From: Streptomyces chartreusis NRRL 3882
GTDB lineage: Bacteria > Actinomycetota > Actinomycetes > Streptomycetales > Streptomycetaceae
Assembly (NCBI RefSeq): GCF_900236475.1
Contig: NZ_LT963352.1
Location: 2,976,001 to 3,040,000, forward strand
Reading direction: 5' to 3'
Length of the DNA stretch: 64,000 nt
Part shown: piece by piece, positions 8,380-18,517 of the stretch
Layout of the letters: each line of letters opens with the position of its first letter
Numbering within the stretch: the stretch's first letter is position 1
Notes under the pieces: model-generated
The model's database searches: none
Told to the model about the DNA's origin: nothing
What the model saw: only the letters and a program-made list of their open reading frames with translations
Position numbers and translations under genes: made by a program

Positions 8380-9201
8380 TCAGCCCCGGACCGGACCGAT
8401 CGAGCCGACGCGCCTCCTCCGCCACCGCCGGACCACCGGCCAGGTCGCGACACCGATGGCCAGGGCGATCAGATGCCCCCAGTTCGTCATCGGGTCGGTG
8501 AGGTCGAGCAGGTCCTGGAGCAGCATCCCGCCGAAGCCGGCCAGCAGCGGCACGCGCAGCCAGAGCGGCAGCAGCCCGGCCAGGGCGCCGGTGCCGGCGG
8601 CGACACCGAAGCTGACGCCGTAGTCGAGGCGGTGCAGCGAACTCTCGGGGAGCTGCCCCGCCAGCACCGCGAGCCCGACCGGGACCTCGGTCGCCAGGGT
8701 GGCGAGGACGTGCCCGAGCAGGAAGACACCGGCCGTGCGCAGGCCGCCGATCCGCCGTTCCAGCGCGGTCAGCACGAGCACGAACCCGATCGCGAACGGC
8801 GAGGCCACTCCGCCCGCGAGCCACAGCGCACTGCCGATCAGCACCAGCTCCGGCGTCCGCACCAGGTGCGCCACATCCGTACTGGACCCCTGGAGCAGGG
8901 CGTGCACCAGGGCGGGGTCCGCGTACGCGGAGAACAGCGAGGTCAGGCAGAGGACGATCCCGTACCCGAACGTGAACGGCGTACCCGTGGGAGTGGGGAG
9001 CAGCCGCCAGACCCCCGGCACCCGAAGCCGAGGTCTCTTCACCGCCGTGGGCTCTCGTACGCCCGGACCCACGGTCGCGCACGGCACTCCACCGCCGGAC
9101 CGCTGCCGCGGCACCCCGTCCAGCAGCGCCGACACGTCGGAAACCGGCGCGCCCGAAGGCGCCGGCGTGGCCGTCTCGTCGGCCGGCGCGGTGCGATCCA
9201 C
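8380..9201 (-). CDS. Rhomboid-like integral membrane protein
   Basis: A 273-residue protein with about 90 polar, disordered residues and then five or six membrane segments. LDYGVSFGVAAGTG resembles the rhomboid GxSG region, and NWGHLIALAIG resembles the final histidine helix. A Ser/His dyad could therefore be kept, though the motif is GVSF rather than GASG and activity is unproven. I start it at GTG 9201 because GGAAGGAG stands eight bases upstream. The open frame runs on to 10101 but would then cover the methyltransferase gene on the other strand, so that extension is rejected. Confidence 0.75.
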   Translation of the reverse strand: MDRTAPADETATPAPSGAPVSDVSALLDGVPRQRSGGGVPCATVGPGVREPTAVKRPRLRVPGVWRLLPTPTGTPFTFGYGIVLCLTSLFSAYADPALVHALLQGSSTDVAHLVRTPELVLIGSALWLAGGVASPFAIGFVLVLTALERRIGGLRTAGVFLLGHVLATLATEVPVGLAVLAGQLPESSLHRLDYGVSFGVAAGTGALAGLLPLWLRVPLLAGFGGMLLQDLLDLTDPMTNWGHLIALAIGVATWPVVRRWRRRRVGSIGPVRG

Positions 9202-9372
9202 GGCGGGCGCTCCTTCCGTCAGGTCCCACACTTCGCGCACCTGCGCCCCCTGTCTGTGACGGGCGCCACGCGAGAGCCGATTCACAGCAACCCGACAGCC
9301 GCGCACCGCGCCCCCCTCCGGCCTACCCGTAATGCTTGGCGCCGGACACCCCTCACCTGCCAAGATGCTCGG

Positions 9373-10050
9373 ATGCCCACCTCGAACGACACCCCCCACG
9401 TGCTGGACCGTCGCGAGGGCCCGCACGGCGAGGTCGTGCTGCGACGGCACGGCGACCGGCTGGAGATCATCGCGAACGGCTGTTTCCTGATGGACACCTC
9501 CGACGGCCGCTCGGAGCGGCGGCTCGTCGACGCGGCCCTGGACGCCCTGACCGGCCGGGACCACCCGGACGTGCTGATCGGCGGGCTCGGCGTCGGCTTC
9601 TCCCTCGCCCACGCGGCGGCGAACCCGCGCTGGGGAGGGATCACGGTCGTGGAACGCGAGCGCGCGATTGTCGAATGGCACCTCGACGGCCCGCTCTCCG
9701 CGTTCTCCGCCGAGGCCCTCGCCGACCCCCGCACTGAAATCGTCGAAGCCGATCTCGTGGCCTACGTCAATGAGACATCCGCCACGTACGACGCCCTGTG
9801 CCTCGACATCGACAACGGGCCCGGCTGGACCGTCACGGAGGGCAACGAAAATCTCTACGGCAAGGCCGGACTGGCAAGCTGCGCAAGGGTGTTGAGACCC
9901 GGCGGGGTGCTCGCCGTCTGGTCCGCCCAGCCCTCTCCGGAATTCGAAGAAACCTTGTGGAATGCCGGGTTCCAACAGGTGCGTACCGAAGAGATCCCGG
10001 TTGCCCGGGGCGTTCCGGACGTCGTGCACCTCGGCATCAGCCCTGGATAG
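9373..10050 (+). CDS. Spermidine-synthase-fold methyltransferase-like protein
   Basis: A 225-residue soluble protein with the Rossmann core of spermine/spermidine synthases and related methyltransferases: VLIGGLGVGFSLAHA is the nucleotide-binding loop, ITVVERERAIVEWH carries the acidic ribose-binding residue, IVEADLVAYV follows, and YDALCLDIDNGPGW is the active-site-like strand. Polyamine-specific residues are not clear, so aminopropyl transfer should not be assumed. No operon partner is evident; it is divergent from the rhomboid-like gene. Confidence 0.8.
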   Translation: MPTSNDTPHVLDRREGPHGEVVLRRHGDRLEIIANGCFLMDTSDGRSERRLVDAALDALTGRDHPDVLIGGLGVGFSLAHAAANPRWGGITVVERERAIVEWHLDGPLSAFSAEALADPRTEIVEADLVAYVNETSATYDALCLDIDNGPGWTVTEGNENLYGKAGLASCARVLRPGGVLAVWSAQPSPEFEETLWNAGFQQVRTEEIPVARGVPDVVHLGISPG

Positions 10051-10183
10051 CAAAGGTGTGCTGACTCCCCGTACGCTGCTCCTCTGACGCCGATCATTCA
10101 AGCGTCAATCGCACACCATGCGCAGGCACAGCCAGTCAGGAATCACCCCACTGATTCCGGAAAGCACACCCCAGGGGCGGGCG

Positions 10184-10924
10184 ATGGAGCAGACACACAC
10201 CTCCCACAACGGTTCGGCGACGGCTACTCCGGGCGCACAGCGCCGGGTTCTCGTCGTCGAGGACGACGCCACGATCGTGGACGCCATCGCGACCCGCCTG
10301 CGAGCCGAGGGATTCCTCGTGCAAACAGCGGGTGACGGTCCGGCCGCCGTCGACACGGCCGAGGCCTGGCAGCCCGACCTGCTGATCCTCGACATCATGC
10401 TGCCCGGCTTCGACGGTCTGGAGGTCTGCCGGCGCGTGCAGGCCGCCCGGCCGGTGCCGGTGCTGATGCTCACCGCGCGCGACGACGAGACCGACATGCT
10501 GGTCGGGCTCGGCGTCGGCGCCGACGACTACATGACGAAGCCGTTCTCGATGCGGGAGTTGGCTGCGCGCGTGCACGTGCTGCTGCGCCGCGTGGAGCGG
10601 GCCGCGCTGGCCGCCGCGACGCCGCGCAGCGGCATCCTGCGCCTCGGCGAGCTGGAGATCGACCACGCGCAGCGCCGGGTCCGGGTGCGGAGTGAGGATG
10701 TTCACCTCACCCCGACCGAGTTCGACCTGCTGGTGTGCCTGGCGAACACCCCGCGCGCGGTGCTCTCCCGCGAGCAGCTGCTCGCCGAGGTCTGGGACTG
10801 GGCGGACGCATCCGGTACCCGGACCGTCGACAGCCATATCAAGGCGCTGCGCCGGAAGATCGGCGCCGAGCGGATCCGTACGGTGCACGGCGTGGGCTAC
10901 GCCCTGGAGACCCCGACGCCATGA
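10184..10924 (+). CDS. OmpR-family response regulator
   Basis: 246 residues. The receiver domain (about 20-135) has the acidic pair VVEDD, the phosphoacceptor D70 in LLILDIMLPG, and K119 in YMTKPFS. The C-terminal winged helix (about 150-243) contains LTPTEFDLLVCLANTPRAVLSREQLL and TVDSHIKALRRKIG. ATG 10184 is preceded by a GGGGCGGG purine-rich site; an earlier ATG at 10118 would add 22 non-family residues. Its last codon overlaps the kinase start (ATGA), so it is coupled to its partner. The regulon is unknown; the pair lies directly upstream of the 2-oxoglutarate dehydrogenase gene. Confidence 0.93.
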   Translation: MEQTHTSHNGSATATPGAQRRVLVVEDDATIVDAIATRLRAEGFLVQTAGDGPAAVDTAEAWQPDLLILDIMLPGFDGLEVCRRVQAARPVPVLMLTARDDETDMLVGLGVGADDYMTKPFSMRELAARVHVLLRRVERAALAAATPRSGILRLGELEIDHAQRRVRVRSEDVHLTPTEFDLLVCLANTPRAVLSREQLLAEVWDWADASGTRTVDSHIKALRRKIGAERIRTVHGVGYALETPTP

Positions 10925-12033
10925 GCGCCGGGCCGGCCGCACGGAGAAACCCCGGGGAGCCGGAACCCTGGGGCGGGGTGAGCCCGTTCTCGATCAAGAC
11001 CAAGCTGGGCGTGCTGGTCGTCATCTCGGTGCTGATCACCACGGGCCTGTCGGTGATCGCGGTGCATACGAAGACGGAGCTGCGCTTCATCACGGTCTTC
11101 TCGATGATCGCCACACTGCTCATTACGCAGTTCGTGGCTCATTCGCTCACCGCGCCGCTGGACGAGATGACGGCCGTGGCGCGTTCGATCTCGCAGGGCG
11201 ACTACACCCGCCGGGTGCGGGAGAACCGCCGTGACGAGCTGGGCGACCTGGCCGTGACGATCAATGCCATGGCCGACGAGCTGGAGGCCCAGGACAGCCA
11301 GCGCAAAGAGCTGGTGGCGAACGTCTCGCACGAGCTGCGCACACCCATCGCGGGCCTGCGCGCGGTACTGGAGAACATCGTCGACGGCGTCACGCAGGCC
11401 GACCCGGAGACGATGCGCACGGCGCTGAAGCAGACCGAGCGGCTCGGCCGGCTGGTGGAGACGCTGCTGGACCTGTCCCGCCTGGACAACGGCGTCGTAC
11501 CGCTGAAACAGCGGCGGTTCGAGGTGTGGCCGTATCTGTCCGGCGTGCTGAAGGAGGCCAACATGGTCGCCTCCGTGCGCGCGGGCATCGCCACCGGCTC
11601 GGGCAGTCACACCCGTACGGACGTCCATCTGCACCTCGACGTCCACCCGCCGGAGTTGACCGCGCACGCCGACCCGGAGCGCATCCACCAGGTGGTGGCC
11701 AACCTCATCGACAACGCGGTCAAGCACAGCCCGCCGCACGGCCGTGTGACGGTCAAGGCGCGGCGCGGCGCGCTGCCGGAGTCGCTGGAGCTGGAGGTCC
11801 TGGACGAGGGCCCCGGCATTCCGAAGTCCGAGTGGCACCGCGTCTTCGAGCGGTTCAACCGCGGCAACGTCAAGCGGCCGCAGGGTCCGGGCAGCGACGG
11901 CGGTACGGGGCTCGGCCTGGCGATCGCGCGCTGGGCGGTGGATCTGCACGGTGGGCGGATCGGAGTGGCCGAATCCGAGCGGGGTTGCCGGATTCTTGTC
12001 ACTCTTCCGGGACTTCCATCTGTGCCAAGTTGA
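10921..12033 (+). CDS. Sensor histidine kinase paired with the OmpR-type regulator
   Basis: 370 residues. Two membrane segments near residues 28-48 and 55-73 leave only a few external residues, so the signal is probably sensed in or at the membrane, or through a partner. A HAMP linker follows (SLTAPLDEMTAVARSISQGDY), then HisKA with H137 in LVANVSHELRTPIAGL, then the ATPase boxes NLIDNAVKHSP, VLDEGPGIP and GTGLGLAIARWAVDLHGG. It overlaps the response regulator by four bases. Substrate specificity cannot be read from the sequence. Confidence 0.93.
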   Translation: MSAGPAARRNPGEPEPWGGVSPFSIKTKLGVLVVISVLITTGLSVIAVHTKTELRFITVFSMIATLLITQFVAHSLTAPLDEMTAVARSISQGDYTRRVRENRRDELGDLAVTINAMADELEAQDSQRKELVANVSHELRTPIAGLRAVLENIVDGVTQADPETMRTALKQTERLGRLVETLLDLSRLDNGVVPLKQRRFEVWPYLSGVLKEANMVASVRAGIATGSGSHTRTDVHLHLDVHPPELTAHADPERIHQVVANLIDNAVKHSPPHGRVTVKARRGALPESLELEVLDEGPGIPKSEWHRVFERFNRGNVKRPQGPGSDGGTGLGLAIARWAVDLHGGRIGVAESERGCRILVTLPGLPSVPS

Positions 12034-12314
12034 CGTAAAGTTCGAAGCGGAGCCACAAGATCCATGGGCGTCCGCGCTGACGGACACGTGTGATCAGGCA
12101 CAGGCCCGCGCCCTCGGCGCGTGAGGCCCTGCCCCGCCCTTCCCTCTTTAAGCGGAACCACGCTTGTTTCCCGCCATTTCAAGCCCCGAAACACACTTCA
12201 AGATGTGACTTGCGCGACGTTGAACGGGCCCGACCTGACCTACCCGGTCCAGGGGGCGTAGCCTTGATTCCCGCTGTCCATCATCTTGTGAAGCGGAAGA
12301 GGGCGGTTGCCGCC

Positions 12315-15300
12315 GTGTCGCCACAGTCCCCCAGTAACTCGAGCATCTCGACCGACACCGACCAAGCGGGGAAGAACCCTGCTGCGTCGTTCGGTGCCAA
12401 CGAGTGGCTCGTCGACGAGATCTATCAGCAGTACCTCCAGGACCCGAATTCGGTAGACCGAGCCTGGTGGGACTTCTTCGCCGACTACAAGCCGGGGGCG
12501 GCTGCCGCCTCGGCTCCGGCGGGTACCGCGGCCGCGGGGGCCGCGGGGACCACCACCGCTCAGCCGGCGGCGCAGGCCGCCCCGGCCCAGCCCGCGGCCC
12601 CCGCCCCGGCGGCCCCGAAGCCCGCGACCGCCGCGCCGGCTCCCGCTCAGGCGAAGCCCGCCGCGCAGGCCCCGGCTCAGGCTCCCGCCCAGGCCCCTGC
12701 CCCGGCGAAGGCGGCCCCGGCCGCCAAGCCGGCCGCCGCGAAGCCGAAGGCCGAGCCGGCCGGTGAGGCCCCCTCGGGCCCCGAGCAGGTCGTGCTGCGC
12801 GGTCCCGCCGCCGCGGTCGCGAAGAACATGGACGCCTCCCTGGAGCTGCCCACGGCCACGTCCGTGCGCGCGGTCCCGGTGAAGCTGCTGTTCGACAACC
12901 GCATCGTCATCAACAACCACCTCAAGCGGGCGCGTGGCGGGAAGATCTCCTTCACGCACCTCATCGGCTACGCGATGGTCCAGGCCATCAAGGCGATGCC
13001 GGCGATGAACTACTCGTTCGCGAAGGTGGACGGCAAGCCGACCCTGGTCAAGCCGGAGCACGTCAACCTCGGCCTCGCCATCGACCTGGTCAAGCCGAAC
13101 GGCGACCGCCAGCTGGTCGTCGCGGCGATCAAGAAGGCCGAGACGCTGAACTTCTTCGAGTTCTGGCAGGCCTACGAGGACATCGTCCGCCGCGCCCGCG
13201 ACGGCAAGCTGACGATGGACGACTTCTCCGGGGTCACGGTCTCCCTGACCAACCCCGGCGGCCTCGGCACGGTGCACTCGGTCCCGCGCCTGATGCCCGG
13301 CCAGTCCGTGATCATGGGCGTCGGCTCCATGGACTACCCGGCGGAGTTCCAGGGCACCTCCCAGGACACCCTGAACAAGCTCGGCATCTCGAAGGTCATG
13401 ACGCTCACGTCGACCTACGACCACCGGGTGATCCAGGGCGCCGCCTCCGGCGAGTTCCTCCGCCAGGTCGCGAACCTCCTGCTCGGCGAGAACAACTTCT
13501 ACGACGAGATCTTCGAGGCGCTGCGCATCCCCTACGAGCCGGTCCGCTGGCTCAAGGACATCGACGCCAGCCACGACGACGACGTCACGAAGGCCGCCCG
13601 CGTCTTCGAGCTGATCCACTCCTACCGGGTCCGCGGCCACGTCATGGCCGACACCGACCCGCTGGAGTACCAGCAGCGCAAGCACCCCGACCTGGACATC
13701 ACCGAGCACGGCCTCACCCTGTGGGACCTGGAGCGCGAGTTCGCCGTCGGCGGCTTCGCCGGCAAGTCGATGATGAAGCTGCGCGACATCCTCGGCGTCC
13801 TGCGCGACTCGTACTGCCGCACCACCGGCATCGAGTTCATGCACATCCAGGACCCGAAGCAGCGCAAGTGGATCCAGGACCGGGTGGAGCGCCCGCACTC
13901 CAAGCCGGAGCGCGAGGAGCAGCTGCGCATCCTGCGCCGGCTGAACGCCGCCGAGGCGTTCGAGACCTTCCTCCAGACCAAGTACGTCGGCCAGAAGCGC
14001 TTCAGCCTGGAGGGCGGCGAGTCCGTCATCCCGCTGCTGGACGCGGTGCTGGACTCGGCCGCCGAGTCCCGTCTGGACGAGGTCGTCATCGGCATGGCCC
14101 ACCGCGGCCGGCTGAACGTCCTCGCGAACATCGTCGGCAAGTCGTACGCGCAGATCTTCCGCGAGTTCGAGGGCAACCTCGACCCGAAGTCGATGCACGG
14201 CTCCGGCGACGTGAAGTACCACCTGGGCGCCGAGGGCACCTTCACGGGCCTCGACGGCGAGCAGATCAAGGTCAGCCTGGTCGCGAACCCGTCGCACCTG
14301 GAGGCGGTGGACCCGGTCCTGGAGGGCGTCTCCCGCGCCAAGCAGGACATCATCGGCAAGGGCGGCACGGACTTCACGGTCCTGCCGGTGGCGATCCACG
14401 GCGACGCGGCCTTCGCGGGCCAGGGCGTGGTGGCCGAGACCCTGAACATGTCGCAGCTGCGCGGCTACCGCACCGGCGGCACGGTCCACATCGTCATCAA
14501 CAACCAGGTCGGCTTCACGGCGGCTCCCGAGTCGTCGCGCTCCTCGATGTACGCCACGGACGTGGCCCGCATGATCGAGGCCCCGATCTTCCACGTGAAC
14601 GGCGACGACCCGGAGGCCGTGGTCCGCGTGGCCCGTCTGGCCTTCGAGTTCCGCCAGGCGTTCAACAAGGACGTGGTGATCGACCTCATCTGCTACCGTC
14701 GCCGCGGTCACAACGAGTCGGACAACCCGGCCTTCACCCAGCCGCTGATGTACGACCTGATCGACAAGAAGCGCTCGGTGCGCAAGCTCTACACCGAGTC
14801 CCTCATCGGTCGCGGCGACATCACCCTGGAAGAGGCCGAGCAGGCACTCCAGGACTACCAGGGCCAGCTGGAGAAGGTCTTCACGGAGGTCCGCGAGGCC
14901 ACCTCGCAGCCGACGATCGTGGAGACCTCCGACCCGCAGGCCGAGTTCCCGGTCGCCGTGAACACCGCGGTGACCACGGAGGTCGTCAAGCGGATCGCCG
15001 AGTCCCAGGTCAACATCCCCGACCACATCACCGTCCACCCGCGTCTGCTGCCGCAGCTCCAGCGCCGGGCGTCGATGGTCGAGGACGGCACGATCGACTG
15101 GGGCATGGGCGAGACCCTCGCGATCGGCTCCCTCCTGCTGGAGGGCGTCCCGGTCCGCCTGGCGGGCCAGGACTCGCAGCGCGGTACGTTCGGCCAGCGC
15201 CACGCCGTCATCATCGACCGCAGCACCGGCGACGAGTACACGCCGCTGCAGTACCTCTCCGAGGACCAGGCGCGGCTCAACGTCTACAACTCCCTCCTCT

Positions 15301-16142
15301 CCGAGTACGCGGCGATGGGCTTCGAGTACGGCTACTCGCTGGCCCGCCCCGAGGCGCTCGTGATGTGGGAGGCGCAGTTCGGCGACTTCGTCAACGGCGC
15401 CCAGACGGTCGTGGACGAGTTCATCTCCTCGGCCGAGCAGAAGTGGGCCCAGACCTCCGGTGTCGTCCTGCTGCTGCCGCACGGCTACGAGGGCCAGGGT
15501 CCGGACCACTCCTCGGCCCGCCCGGAGCGCTTCCTCCAGATGTGCGCGCAGAACAACATGACGGTCGCCATGCCGACGTCGCCGTCGAACTACTTCCACC
15601 TCCTGCGGTGGCAGGTGCACAACCCGCACCACAAGCCGCTGGTGGTCTTCACGCCGAAGTCGATGCTGCGCCTGAAGGCGGCGGCCTCGAAGGCGGACGA
15701 GTTCACGACCGGTCAGTTCCAGCCGGTCATCGGCGACGCGTCGGTGGACGCGGCCGCGGTCAAGAAGGTCGTCTTCTGCGCCGGCAAGGTCTACTACGAC
15801 CTGGAGGCCGAGCGTCAGAAGCGCGGCGTCACGGACACGGCGATCATCCGCATCGAGCGCCTGTACCCGCTGCCGGGTGCCGAGCTCCAGGCGGAGATCA
15901 AGAAGTACCCGAACGCCGAGAAGTACCTGTGGGCCCAGGAGGAGCCGGCGAACCAGGGTGCCTGGCCGTTCATCGCGCTCAACCTGATCGACCACCTGGA
16001 CCTGGCGGTCGGCGCGGACGTCCCGCACGGCGAGCGCCTGCGCCGCATCTCGCGCCCGCACAGCTCGTCCCCGGCGGTCGGTTCCGCGAAGCGGCACCAG
16101 GCCGAGCAGGAGCAGCTGGTGCGTGAGGTGTTCGACGCGTAA
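12315..16142 (+). CDS. kgd: Multifunctional 2-oxoglutarate dehydrogenase/decarboxylase (E1o with fused E2o catalytic domain)
   Basis: A 1275-residue actinobacterial Kgd/SucA. The N-terminal helix [19 protein letters not shown] is followed by an Ala/Pro/Lys linker (about residues 60-155). An E2o-type succinyltransferase domain comes next, with the [10 protein letters not shown] histidine motif near residue 375. The thiamine-diphosphate E1o part then runs to the C-terminus ([42 protein letters not shown]). It replaces the separate E1o in the TCA cycle, borrowing lipoyl E2 and E3 from the pyruvate dehydrogenase complex, and activity is controlled by GarA/OdhI-type proteins in relatives. The GTG at 12315 fits the family N-terminus; an alternative GTG lies about nine codons upstream. 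Confidence 0.95.
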   Translation: MSPQSPSNSSISTDTDQAGKNPAASFGANEWLVDEIYQQYLQDPNSVDRAWWDFFADYKPGAAAASAPAGTAAAGAAGTTTAQPAAQAAPAQPAAPAPAAPKPATAAPAPAQAKPAAQAPAQAPAQAPAPAKAAPAAKPAAAKPKAEPAGEAPSGPEQVVLRGPAAAVAKNMDASLELPTATSVRAVPVKLLFDNRIVINNHLKRARGGKISFTHLIGYAMVQAIKAMPAMNYSFAKVDGKPTLVKPEHVNLGLAIDLVKPNGDRQLVVAAIKKAETLNFFEFWQAYEDIVRRARDGKLTMDDFSGVTVSLTNPGGLGTVHSVPRLMPGQSVIMGVGSMDYPAEFQGTSQDTLNKLGISKVMTLTSTYDHRVIQGAASGEFLRQVANLLLGENNFYDEIFEALRIPYEPVRWLKDIDASHDDDVTKAARVFELIHSYRVRGHVMADTDPLEYQQRKHPDLDITEHGLTLWDLEREFAVGGFAGKSMMKLRDILGVLRDSYCRTTGIEFMHIQDPKQRKWIQDRVERPHSKPEREEQLRILRRLNAAEAFETFLQTKYVGQKRFSLEGGESVIPLLDAVLDSAAESRLDEVVIGMAHRGRLNVLANIVGKSYAQIFREFEGNLDPKSMHGSGDVKYHLGAEGTFTGLDGEQIKVSLVANPSHLEAVDPVLEGVSRAKQDIIGKGGTDFTVLPVAIHGDAAFAGQGVVAETLNMSQLRGYRTGGTVHIVINNQVGFTAAPESSRSSMYATDVARMIEAPIFHVNGDDPEAVVRVARLAFEFRQAFNKDVVIDLICYRRRGHNESDNPAFTQPLMYDLIDKKRSVRKLYTESLIGRGDITLEEAEQALQDYQGQLEKVFTEVREATSQPTIVETSDPQAEFPVAVNTAVTTEVVKRIAESQVNIPDHITVHPRLLPQLQRRASMVEDGTIDWGMGETLAIGSLLLEGVPVRLAGQDSQRGTFGQRHAVIIDRSTGDEYTPLQYLSEDQARLNVYNSLLSEYAAMGFEYGYSLARPEALVMWEAQFGDFVNGAQTVVDEFISSAEQKWAQTSGVVLLLPHGYEGQGPDHSSARPERFLQMCAQNNMTVAMPTSPSNYFHLLRWQVHNPHHKPLVVFTPKSMLRLKAAASKADEFTTGQFQPVIGDASVDAAAVKKVVFCAGKVYYDLEAERQKRGVTDTAIIRIERLYPLPGAELQAEIKKYPNAEKYLWAQEEPANQGAWPFIALNLIDHLDLAVGADVPHGERLRRISRPHSSSPAVGSAKRHQAEQEQLVREVFDA

Positions 16143-16162
16143 GCGCCCTCGCGCGTTCTGTC

Positions 16163-16203
16163 CGGCCGGGCCGCATCCCCGCTTCGGGGGTGCGGCCCGG
16201 CCG
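16163..16203 (+). terminator. Strong terminator hairpin after kgd
   Basis: GGCCGGGCCGCATCCCC pairs with GGGGGTGCGGCCCGGCC across a GCTTC-type loop, about 20 bases past the stop. This is one of the most stable hairpins in the window. Confidence 0.8.
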
Positions 16204-16228
16204 TTTGCGCGCACATATCCTTGACGGC

Positions 16229-16408
16229 ATGTACTTCACGGACCGTGGCATCGAGGAACTGGAGAAGCGGCGCGGCGAGGAGGAGGTCACCTTCGAGTGG
16301 CTGGCCGAGCAACTGCGGACCTTCGTCGATCTCAACCCCGACTTCGAGGTGCCGGTGGAGCGGCTGGCCACGTGGCTGGCGCGGCTGGACGACGAGGACG
16401 ACGAGTAG
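16229..16408 (+). CDS. Small DUF6104 family protein
   Basis: A 59-residue acidic protein starting MYFTDRGIEELEKRRG and ending in an Asp/Glu tail (ARLDDEDDE). I recognise it as the short conserved actinobacterial family DUF6104; its role is unknown. It is helical, cytoplasmic and without cysteines. It follows the kgd terminator, so it probably has its own promoter. ATG 16229 is the first start that gives the conserved N-terminus. Confidence 0.85.
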   Translation: MYFTDRGIEELEKRRGEEEVTFEWLAEQLRTFVDLNPDFEVPVERLATWLARLDDEDDE

Positions 16409-16473
16409 ACGAGCGGGAGAGGCGCCGGAGTCGTGGGCGGGAGTCGCGCGGGAGCCGGTCCGCCGCCGTCCGT

Positions 16474-16562
16474 TGATCAGCCCTCGGTGATCAGCCCTCC
16501 TGTGATCAGCCCTCCTGTGATCAGTCCTCCGGTGATCAGCCCTCCGGCGCGTCCGGCGATCA
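16474..16562. repeat. 15-bp tandem repeat (TGATCAGCCCTCCTG type)
   Basis: Five near-identical units beginning TGATCAGCCCTC follow one another just past the stop of the leftward gene at 16560. Each holds the palindrome TGATCA. On the minus strand in another frame they would read as repeated LITGG pentapeptides. Confidence 0.85.
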
Positions 16563-17402
16563 GTCGCGCGGGTGTGTGACGGCGTACGCCAGGCCCAGCG
16601 CGCCATGAGCCAGGAGCAGCGCTCCGGCCGTGGCCCAGCCCCAGCCGCCGCTGGAACGCCGTATCCCCCAGGCGATGAGCGGGACGCCCGCCGCCATCTG
16701 GGCGAGGGCCAGGGCGCGGGCCCTGGGGCCGCCGGTCCAGGGCATCCAGGGGCCCAGGCGGCTGTGGTCGACGGTGTCGCGTTCCGCGACCGCGTCGCGC
16801 CAGCCCGGCCATTCGACCGGGAGGCTGTCCGGCTGGAGCGCGGCGGCTTCCCGGAGTCGGTCGGCGGGCCGGCCGGGGGCGAGTTCCGGGGGCAGTGAGA
16901 CGCCCACGCGCGCGAGGACCGCCAGCAGGCCGCGCAGACGGGCGCGGGCGTCGGCGGTGGCGTCGGGTTTCGTCAGCTGGTCGAGGGCCTGGAGGTCCAG
17001 GACGGGGTCGAGGCCCACGCGCGCGGCGAAGGTGCGCAGCGCCTCCTCCTCCCCCACCGGGAGGCCGCTCGCGAGCCAGACGAATCCGACCGGGCGGCGG
17101 AAGCCGGACGCGAGCGTGAAGCCCGCGTGGTCGGCGTCCCACCACAGGGCGAGAACGGGCCAGGGCGCGCCGACGGCGAGGGCCGTGGCCCAGCCGGTGA
17201 CCACACGGTCGACGGGCTCGTCGGCGTCCCGCCACGGCCGGCCCTCGGGGACGAGAACACTCCATTCGTCGCCTGCCCGGGTGAGCTGCATCCGTTCCCG
17301 CAGCAGGTGGGCGACGGGGGCGACGGCCCCGGGCACCGCCCGGCACAGCAGCAGCGCCCCAGGGGCGGGACCGGCGCGGTCGGCTTCCGTCGGCATGGTC
17401 AC
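16560..17402 (-). CDS. Conserved hypothetical protein with C-terminal membrane segments
   Basis: About 280 residues. The soluble N-terminal two thirds carries no motif I know (LLLCRAVPGAVAPVAHLLRERM, WATALAVGAPWPVLALWWDADHAGFTLASGFRRP). Two hydrophobic segments near the C-terminus (ALAQMAAGVPLIAWGI and ATAGALLLAHGALGLAYAV) suggest membrane anchoring. The start is either GTG 17402 or ATG 17396; neither has a strong ribosome site. It stands alone between DUF6104 and the divergent DUF4097/PadR operon. Confidence 0.7.
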   Translation of the reverse strand: MTMPTEADRAGPAPGALLLCRAVPGAVAPVAHLLRERMQLTRAGDEWSVLVPEGRPWRDADEPVDRVVTGWATALAVGAPWPVLALWWDADHAGFTLASGFRRPVGFVWLASGLPVGEEEALRTFAARVGLDPVLDLQALDQLTKPDATADARARLRGLLAVLARVGVSLPPELAPGRPADRLREAAALQPDSLPVEWPGWRDAVAERDTVDHSRLGPWMPWTGGPRARALALAQMAAGVPLIAWGIRRSSGGWGWATAGALLLAHGALGLAYAVTHPRD

Positions 17403-17482
17403 ACGCTAGGGCGAATCACTCCACTTTGAGCACTTTTGTACGCCTCGACATCCCCAGAACGAGTGTCTTGACTTTCCCTCGC

Positions 17483-17496
17483 CACGATATATCGTG
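17483..17496. promoter_or_regulatory. Palindromic operator candidate before the DUF4097/PadR operon
   Basis: CACGATATATCGTG is a perfect 14-bp palindrome nine bases after a TTGACT -35-like box, so it would cover the -10 region. A further CGATAT half-site follows at about 17514. The PadR protein encoded in this operon is the natural candidate to bind it (inference). Confidence 0.65.
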
Positions 17497-17544
17497 AATG
17501 ACAGAAGACGCGATATGGCGCGTCGTGTCGGGGAGGTCTGCACC

Positions 17545-18516
17545 ATGTCCGAGTGGTCTGTCGCGGAGCCGAGGAAACTCACCCTCGACGAGCCCGTGAG
17601 CGAGCTTCACGTACGCCTCGTCAACGGAACGGTGAACGTGGTGGGCACGGACGAAGGTTCCGCCCGCCTGGAGGTCTCCGAGATCGAGGGGCCACCCCTG
17701 GTGGTGACCCAGGAGGGCGGCACCCTCACGGTGGCCTACGAGGACCTGCCCTGGAAGGGCTTCCTCAAGTGGCTGGACCGCAAGGGCTGGCGCCGCAGCG
17801 CGGTGGTCTCCCTGGCCGTTCCGGCCTCCACCCGGGTGGAGGTGGGGGTGGTCGGGGCGGCAGCCGTGATCTCCGGGATCGACGGACCGGCGGCGGTGAA
17901 GGGCGTCACGGGCGACACGACCCTCGTGGGCCTCTCCGGCCCGGTCCGCGCCGACACCGTCTCCGGGAGCGTGGAGGCCCAGGGCGTGACGGGCGACCTC
18001 CGGTTCAACTCGGTCTCGGGCGACCTCACGGTGGTCGAGGGCTCCGGCTCCTCCGTGCGGGCCGACTCGGTCAGCGGCTCCATGATCGTCGACCTCGACC
18101 CGGGCGGTCCCACGGACGTGCGGCTGACCAGCGTCTCGGGTGAGATCGCGATCCGGCTGCCGGACCCGGCGGACGCGGAGGTCGAGGCGAACACGGCGAG
18201 CGGCGCGGTCTCCAACGCCTTCGACGGTCTGCGGGTGCACGGCCAGTGGGGCGCCCACAAGATCACGGGCCGCCTGGGCGCGGGCACCGGCAAGCTGCGG
18301 GCGACGACGGTCTCCGGCTCGATCGCCCTGCTGCGCCGCCCCTCCGGGGAGGACGAGCCCGACGAACCGTGGGACACCCGGCCCGGCACCAGCAGCTCGG
18401 CGACCGACCCACAGGACGATCCGAAGGCAGCCTCGGGAGACAATTCCGTCTCCGACCGGGGCGCCGCCGACGCCGGCGTCCCGGCCGACGGCACGACCGA
18501 CAAGAAGGTGCTCTGA
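17545..18516 (+). CDS. DUF4097 beta-strand-repeat (adhesin-like) protein
   Basis: 323 residues, no signal peptide. The middle consists of short repeats with SVSG/TVSGS turns (ADTVSGSVEAQGVTGDLRFNSVSGDLTVVEGSG), typical of the right-handed beta-helix of DUF4097 proteins. The C-terminus is acidic and disordered. I choose ATG 17545, preceded by GGGGAGG, over the ATG at 17494, which overlaps the operator palindrome. It is followed after one base by a PadR regulator gene, a pairing common in Streptomyces; the biochemical role is unknown. Confidence 0.85.
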   Translation: MSEWSVAEPRKLTLDEPVSELHVRLVNGTVNVVGTDEGSARLEVSEIEGPPLVVTQEGGTLTVAYEDLPWKGFLKWLDRKGWRRSAVVSLAVPASTRVEVGVVGAAAVISGIDGPAAVKGVTGDTTLVGLSGPVRADTVSGSVEAQGVTGDLRFNSVSGDLTVVEGSGSSVRADSVSGSMIVDLDPGGPTDVRLTSVSGEIAIRLPDPADAEVEANTASGAVSNAFDGLRVHGQWGAHKITGRLGAGTGKLRATTVSGSIALLRRPSGEDEPDEPWDTRPGTSSSATDPQDDPKAASGDNSVSDRGAADAGVPADGTTDKKVL

Positions 18517-18517
18517 C

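Noticed and set aside
9202..10101. N-terminal extension of the rhomboid-like frame
   Set aside because: It would overlap the methyltransferase gene almost entirely on the other strand; a good ribosome site supports the start at 9201.
12240..16214. A 1324-residue open frame opposite kgd
   Set aside because: Antisense shadow of a strongly recognised gene; composition dominated by Arg, Val, Leu and Gly with no domain.
16474..16562. CRISPR array
   Set aside because: Repeats are contiguous 15-mers without spacers and no cas gene is near.
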